Shown: positions 6,391-8,843 of the stretch, one piece after another
How positions within the stretch are numbered: position 1 is the stretch's first letter
Layout: every line of letters begins with the position of its first letter
Program-made: the position numbers and the translations under genes
Assembly: GCA_903870235.1 (NCBI GenBank)
Contig: CAIQCA010000010.1
Coordinates: 1-8,843 of the forward strand
From: an uncultured bacterium
Lineage (GTDB): Bacteria; Patescibacteriota; Minisyncoccia; Phycocordibacterales; PALSA-1337
DNA length: 8,843 nucleotides
Reading direction: 5' to 3'
The notes under the pieces: generated by a model
Told to the model about the DNA's origin: nothing
What the model saw: only the letters and a program-made list of their open reading frames with translations
The model's database searches: none

Positions 6391-7809
6391 CTATTCCACT
6401 TCTATAGCCCCTTTATTGTACTTCTTCAGTGGCAACTTACTCCAATTTTCCAAAATCGGCGTTATGAATTTCCAGGACGCCATGATTTCGTCGGTAGAAG
6501 CAAAGAGCGTTTGATCGCCCACGAAAACATCGTTGATAAGTCTCTCATAGTCGTCAGGAATAACGGCAAACGAGGCAACGTCTGAATACTTGAATTTTAA
6601 TGTTTTGGCTTCAGTGTGAAGGCCTATACCAGGGGTTTTGACAAAGAATCGGACCTTAATACCTTCGTCCGGTTGTACTCTAAAAGTTAATATATTCTGT
6701 TTTGCTGGATCATGTTCACTCTTCTTGTCTTCAGTATTTTTGAAATATACATCGATCTCGGTTTTGGTCTCTGACATTGACTTACCGGTTTCTAGATAAA
6801 ATGGCACACCTTTCCATCTTGATATTGAAAGTTCTGTTTCCAATCTTACATATGTCTCCGTTTTGGAATTCGGTTTGACACCCTCTTCTGAAATATAACC
6901 ATTGTATTGACCCCTAACAACCTGCTTGACCAACGATTTCGGCGATATTGACTTTAACTTTTTCAAAACATGGGCGCGGGCAGAACGAATATCATTTGAT
7001 GAAAAGGATGCAGGCTTTTCCATGGCGATAAGGGCTAACATCATCAACATGTGATTTTGCCCAACGTCTCTGATGGCTCCAATAGAGTCGTAAAAGCGGC
7101 CACGATTGTTCATACCATCCGCTTCAAAAAGTTTGATATGCACTCGATCAATAAATCGGTAATTCCAAATTGGTTCATACATTGAGTTTGCAAAACGAAA
7201 AGCCAAAATATTTTGTAATGATTCCTTTGCCAAATAATGGTCAATACGGAAAATCTGCTTCTCCTTGAAAAGCTTAGCAAGCAAGGCGTCTAGTGATTGA
7301 GCCGTCTTCGTATCGTTTCCAAAAGGTTTTTCTATAAGAATACGCGTCCAGCCGGTTTCATCGGAACAAGGTAATGCCAGTTTGGAATCATGAATTTTGT
7401 GCAAAATACCCTCATACAAATTTGGTGGAACAGAAAGGTGAAAGAGTTTGTTTGAACATTGACCCCATAATTTATCTATCTCGGCCAATTTGGAAGATAA
7501 TAGTCTAAATGAATCTGATTGGTCAAAAAAGCCCTGAACATATACGATGTGGTCCAAAAAATGTTTAATATCTTCTTCTTTGTATTGGCCAAAACGAATA
7601 TTCAACCTAGAGCGCAAAAAATCTCTGAATTCTTCGCGATTGAATGGCCTCCTAGAAAAACCGACAACAGAAAAACGCTTAGGCAATAGCTTTTTTGAAT
7701 AAAGCGACAATAAGGCTGGTAACAATTTTCTAGCAGCCAAATCCCCTGTTATGCCAAAAATAACAAATATAGTCGGATGTAAAGCAACTTGGTGTTCAGC
7801 TCGGTCCAT
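6391..7809 (-). CDS. zwf: Glucose-6-phosphate 1-dehydrogenase
   Basis: 472 residues, close to the usual 480-500. It oxidises glucose 6-phosphate to 6-phosphogluconolactone with NAD(P)+, the entry to the oxidative pentose phosphate pathway. The N-terminal Rossmann domain carries G19-I-T-G22-D-L-A, the dinucleotide fingerprint, and EKPFG is at 160-164. The substrate signature RIDHYLxKE is at 188-196 with Ala194 where Gly is usual. The catalytic-base histidine is His253 in GAIRDVGQNH, where most members have RDMVQNH. The C-terminal half (about 260-472) has the family's large beta-sheet layout, with FYLETGKSM, DVYFK and the closing W-K-F-I-T-P-I region. The neighbouring genes do not encode 6-phosphogluconolactonase or 6-phosphogluconate dehydrogenase. 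It begins 25 bp after a small membrane-protein gene, so an operon is likely. There is no Shine-Dalgarno site. Confidence 0.97.
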   Translation of the reverse strand: MDRAEHQVALHPTIFVIFGITGDLAARKLLPALLSLYSKKLLPKRFSVVGFSRRPFNREEFRDFLRSRLNIRFGQYKEEDIKHFLDHIVYVQGFFDQSDSFRLLSSKLAEIDKLWGQCSNKLFHLSVPPNLYEGILHKIHDSKLALPCSDETGWTRILIEKPFGNDTKTAQSLDALLAKLFKEKQIFRIDHYLAKESLQNILAFRFANSMYEPIWNYRFIDRVHIKLFEADGMNNRGRFYDSIGAIRDVGQNHMLMMLALIAMEKPASFSSNDIRSARAHVLKKLKSISPKSLVKQVVRGQYNGYISEEGVKPNSKTETYVRLETELSISRWKGVPFYLETGKSMSETKTEIDVYFKNTEDKKSEHDPAKQNILTFRVQPDEGIKVRFFVKTPGIGLHTEAKTLKFKYSDVASFAVIPDDYERLINDVFVGDQTLFASTDEIMASWKFITPILENWSKLPLKKYNKGAIEVE

Positions 7810-7834
7810 TTATTTAGTTTAACATTAAAAGGTT

Positions 7835-8026
7835 CTAAAAATCTTCACCCCACTCCACCCAGAGCGGATACAAATTCCCTGCAATAAAGACCGCCGGCAA
7901 AACAACCGCCGCCGTCACAACCCATAGGCAAAAGAAAAGTATTTTTGGCAAGATTTCCATGATACCAGAAAACATCTCGCTCCACACTTCCCATAGCCCT
8001 GAAAATAAATCAGATATAATTTCCAC
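7835..8026 (-). CDS. Small one-pass membrane protein upstream of zwf
   Basis: About 63 residues, no family recognised. With the GTG start at 8026 it begins V/M-E-I-I-S-D-L-F, followed by a Trp-containing amphipathic stretch (GLWEVWSEMF). One hydrophobic helix lies at about 26-50 (ILFFCLWVVTAAVVLPAVFI), and the tail is short and acidic (WVEWGEDF). The frame also opens upstream with a TTG at 8062 (75 residues). GTG is preferred because the TTG would lie inside the predicted -35 box, only 15 bp past the upstream terminator. The gene ends 25 bp before zwf with no terminator between, so both are probably on one mRNA. It is small enough that a chance frame cannot be fully excluded, but the membrane-helix pattern and spacing argue for a real gene. 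Confidence 0.65.
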   Translation of the reverse strand: MEIISDLFSGLWEVWSEMFSGIMEILPKILFFCLWVVTAAVVLPAVFIAGNLYPLWVEWGEDF

Positions 8027-8033
8027 AGCGAAT

Positions 8034-8062
8034 ATCGTAGCGCAAGTGTTGTGCTTACGCAA
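8034..8062 (-). promoter_or_regulatory. Candidate promoter of the small-protein/zwf operon
   Basis: On the minus strand TTGCGT (8057-8062) and TACGAT (8034-8039) are 17 bp apart, just after the strong terminator. The GTG at 8024-8026 follows the -10 after 7 bases, which would make a leaderless mRNA. The box matches are only moderate. Confidence 0.4.
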
Positions 8063-8076
8063 GGAAAAAATCTAAC

Positions 8077-8112
8077 AAAAAAAGCGCGTAATAAATCCGC
8101 ATTACGCGCTTT
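8077..8112 (-). terminator. Strong Rho-independent terminator of the 87-residue membrane protein gene
   Basis: Perfect 12-bp stem (8081-8092 with 8101-8112; AAAGCGCGTAAT and its complement) and an 8-nt loop, followed on the minus strand by a T-tract of seven in total. It stands 31 bp after the stop of the gene ending at 8143. The plus-strand side has no T-tract, so it acts on minus-strand transcripts. Confidence 0.92.
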
Positions 8113-8142
8113 AAAACTTCGACCGAGTGGTCTGAAAACGAG

Positions 8143-8406
8143 CTAGCCGCCGCCAACGTCGGTGTCTGTACTATTTCCGCCGCCAGTTGACTCCCCGGCA
8201 CTATATTTGATCACAACTACTGCTGCTATGACCAATGGAACGAAGCCGATCAATGAACCTCTGGCAAGCATGACGATCCCAATGATCACAAAGGCCAGGG
8301 CGATGAAATATGTCACACAGGCGATCAGAACCGGCATCAATACCATACAGAGTGGAATTGCCACCAAAATCCCAACAATAATTAACAGAGCAACAAACGG
8401 ATGCAT
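8143..8406 (-). CDS. Small multi-pass membrane protein with Gly/Asp/Ser tail
   Basis: 87 residues, no family recognised. Hydrophobic helices lie at about 5-27, 28-47 and 52-66 (MHPFVALLIIVG; ACVTYFIALAFVIIGIVML; GFVPLVIAAVVVIKY). A polar, flexible C-terminal tail follows from about 69 (SAGESTGGG, TDTDVGGG). This is the best-signalled gene in the window: AAGGAG lies 8 bases before the ATG, a good promoter is upstream and a strong terminator downstream, so it is a single-gene unit. The start is fixed by the ribosome site. The overlapping plus-strand frame at 8162-8599 is a shadow, because it runs through the tRNA-Val gene. Function is unknown. Confidence 0.85.
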   Translation of the reverse strand: MHPFVALLIIVGILVAIPLCMVLMPVLIACVTYFIALAFVIIGIVMLARGSLIGFVPLVIAAVVVIKYSAGESTGGGNSTDTDVGGG

Positions 8407-8411
8407 AAATA

Positions 8412-8421
8412 AGTCTCCTTC
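8412..8421 (-). promoter_or_regulatory. Canonical Shine-Dalgarno site of the 87-residue gene
   Basis: AGAAGGAGAC on the minus strand, with AAGGAG ending 8 bases before the ATG at 8406. It is the only clear ribosome site in the window and fixes this start. Confidence 0.85.
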
Positions 8422-8430
8422 TGTTGAAAG

Positions 8431-8459
8431 ATGCTACAACCAAACAATTGCGGAGTCAA
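8431..8459 (-). promoter_or_regulatory. Promoter of the 87-residue membrane protein gene
   Basis: On the minus strand TTGACT (8454-8459) and TAGCAT (8431-8436) are separated by exactly 17 bp. The predicted transcription start is about 20 bases before the ATG, leaving room for the Shine-Dalgarno site. Confidence 0.65.
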
Positions 8460-8476
8460 ATATAGAAATCTCTTTT

Positions 8477-8517
8477 TGGTGCACCCTGCACGAATGTGCT
8501 CAAGCACGTTCTAGGGT
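8477..8517 (-). repeat. Partial copy of the tRNA-Val 3' end with CCA; tRNA-like hairpin region
   Basis: On the minus strand TGCAGGGTGCACCA (8477-8490) repeats the acceptor strand and discriminator of the neighbouring tRNA-Val (8537-8547) and adds CCA, which the real gene lacks. The shared core is 12 nt, 57 bp apart. Upstream of it ACCCT (8513-8517) can pair with AGGGT (8484-8488), enclosing a GTGC-TTGA-GCAC hairpin (8496-8507) and a TTCG. It could be a tRNA remnant, an attachment-site scar or a small structured RNA. Confidence 0.4.
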
Positions 8518-8543
8518 CACATTCACTTCGTTCATGTGCACCC
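8514..8543 (-). other. Hairpin spanning the tRNA-Val 3' end
   Basis: GGGT-CACAT (8514-8522) is complementary to ATGTG-C-ACCC (8534-8543) with one bulged base and an 11-nt loop. One arm is the 3' acceptor strand of tRNA-Val, so in a precursor this fold would compete with the acceptor stem. No T-tract follows, so it is not a standard terminator. Confidence 0.4.
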
Positions 8544-8610
8544 TGCAGGGCTCGAACCTGCGGCCTCACCCATGTGAAGGGTGCGCTCTAGCCAACTGAG
8601 CTAAGGGTGC
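8537..8610 (-). tRNA. tRNA-Val (anticodon CAC)
   Basis: 74-nt cloverleaf on the minus strand. The acceptor GCACCCT pairs fully with AGGGTGC, and the discriminator is A73. D stem GCTC/GAGC; anticodon stem CACCC/GGGTG with loop TTCACAT, giving anticodon CAC (codon GTG, valine). Variable loop AGGCC; T stem GCAGG/CCTGC with loop TTCGAGC. A35, C36 and A73 agree with valine identity. CCA is not encoded and must be added after transcription. Confidence 0.95.
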
Positions 8611-8642
8611 CCTAATAGACTAAATAAATTTTGCAAACCTTG

Positions 8643-8713
8643 TCGGGGTGCCGAGAATCGAACTCGGGCCTCACACTCCCGAAGCGTGTATACTACCACT
8701 ATACTACACCCCG
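8643..8713 (-). tRNA. tRNA-Pro (anticodon CGG)
   Basis: 71-nt cloverleaf on the minus strand. The acceptor CGGGGTG pairs fully with CACCCCG, and the discriminator is A73. The anticodon arm CACGC/GTGTG has loop TTCGGGA, giving anticodon CGG (codon CCG, proline). T arm CCGAG-TTCGATT-CTCGG. C1-G72 is typical of bacterial tRNA-Pro. The D stem (GTAT/GTAT) is weak, with two G-T pairs and a 7-nt loop. CCA is not encoded. It lies 32 bp upstream of tRNA-Val and is probably on the same transcript. Confidence 0.94.
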
Positions 8714-8843
8714 ATTGTCATACGATAACATATTTCTGGAGTTACACGCCACTTATTCAAATAAAAAATGCCAACGGATTCCCTGCCATAACAATATTCC
8801 TTTCTCAAGGTTCTGCGTTTGTTTTTCCTTCTTTTTTCACCTA
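8714..8843. other. Sequence upstream of the tRNA pair, no supported gene
   Basis: 130 bp to the window edge. It must hold or precede the tRNA promoter, but no clear -35/-10 pair was found. On the minus strand a 10-codon frame (MAGNPLAFFI, 8762-8794) has an AAAGGA ribosome-like site 8 bases before it. That is too short to call a gene. Confidence 0.4.

Noticed and set aside
8162..8599. 145-codon plus-strand frame
   Set aside because: Runs antisense through the 87-residue gene and through tRNA-Val, with no ribosome site.
8762..8794. 10-codon frame MAGNPLAFFI with an AAAGGA site, minus strand
   Set aside because: Too short to support as a gene; may be chance or a leader peptide.
8706..8842. About 45-codon open minus-strand frame entering from the right edge and ending inside tRNA-Pro
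   Set aside because: Very basic, no recognisable domain, and overlap with a tRNA gene is unlikely. More sequence to the right is needed to judge it.

Overview
The window looks like a chromosomal segment of a Patescibacteria (CPR) bacterium, most like Parcubacteria. The reasons are: moderately AT-rich DNA with the standard genetic code (no TGA read through in any gene); a small exported peptidoglycan-binding protein with the linker style common in that group (a 'GQVLGAS' stretch before a C-terminal PG-binding domain); very few Shine-Dalgarno sites; tRNA genes without an encoded CCA; and a high share of membrane or exported proteins. The phylum is inferred from style, because no marker gene is present.

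Every confident gene is on the minus strand, so the window is read from right to left. At the right end are tRNA-Pro(CGG) and tRNA-Val(CAC). Just downstream of tRNA-Val is a short structured stretch that repeats the tRNA 3' end and adds CCA. Next is a small multi-pass membrane protein with the only textbook promoter plus Shine-Dalgarno site here, closed by a perfect 12-bp-stem terminator. A second small one-pass membrane protein and glucose-6-phosphate dehydrogenase (zwf) then form a likely two-gene operon. An unrecognised 143-residue protein with a loose three-fold repeat follows.

The left two thirds are a cell-envelope region. It holds a processive membrane glycosyltransferase of the cellulose/hyaluronan synthase type (no PilZ domain), an exported peptidoglycan-binding protein with its own terminator, a membrane-anchored CAP/SCP-domain protein, and the first 724 codons of a large secreted protein. 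That last protein has a signal peptide, a glycine-rich domain, a LamG/ConA-like domain, an FN3 domain and the start of a GLUG-like repeat region, and it runs off the left edge. Together these suggest surface polysaccharide synthesis, wall binding and adhesion or attachment, though co-function is inferred only from adjacency.

Between the CAP gene and the large surface gene is about 310 bp without an intact gene. On the plus strand it carries three protein-like frames that can be joined by two single-base deletions. The joined product resembles the core of a LAGLIDADG homing endonuclease, so this may be a decayed mobile gene. It is the most speculative, and potentially the most interesting, item in the window. 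No CRISPR array, transposase, integrase, rRNA or recognisable defence system was seen.
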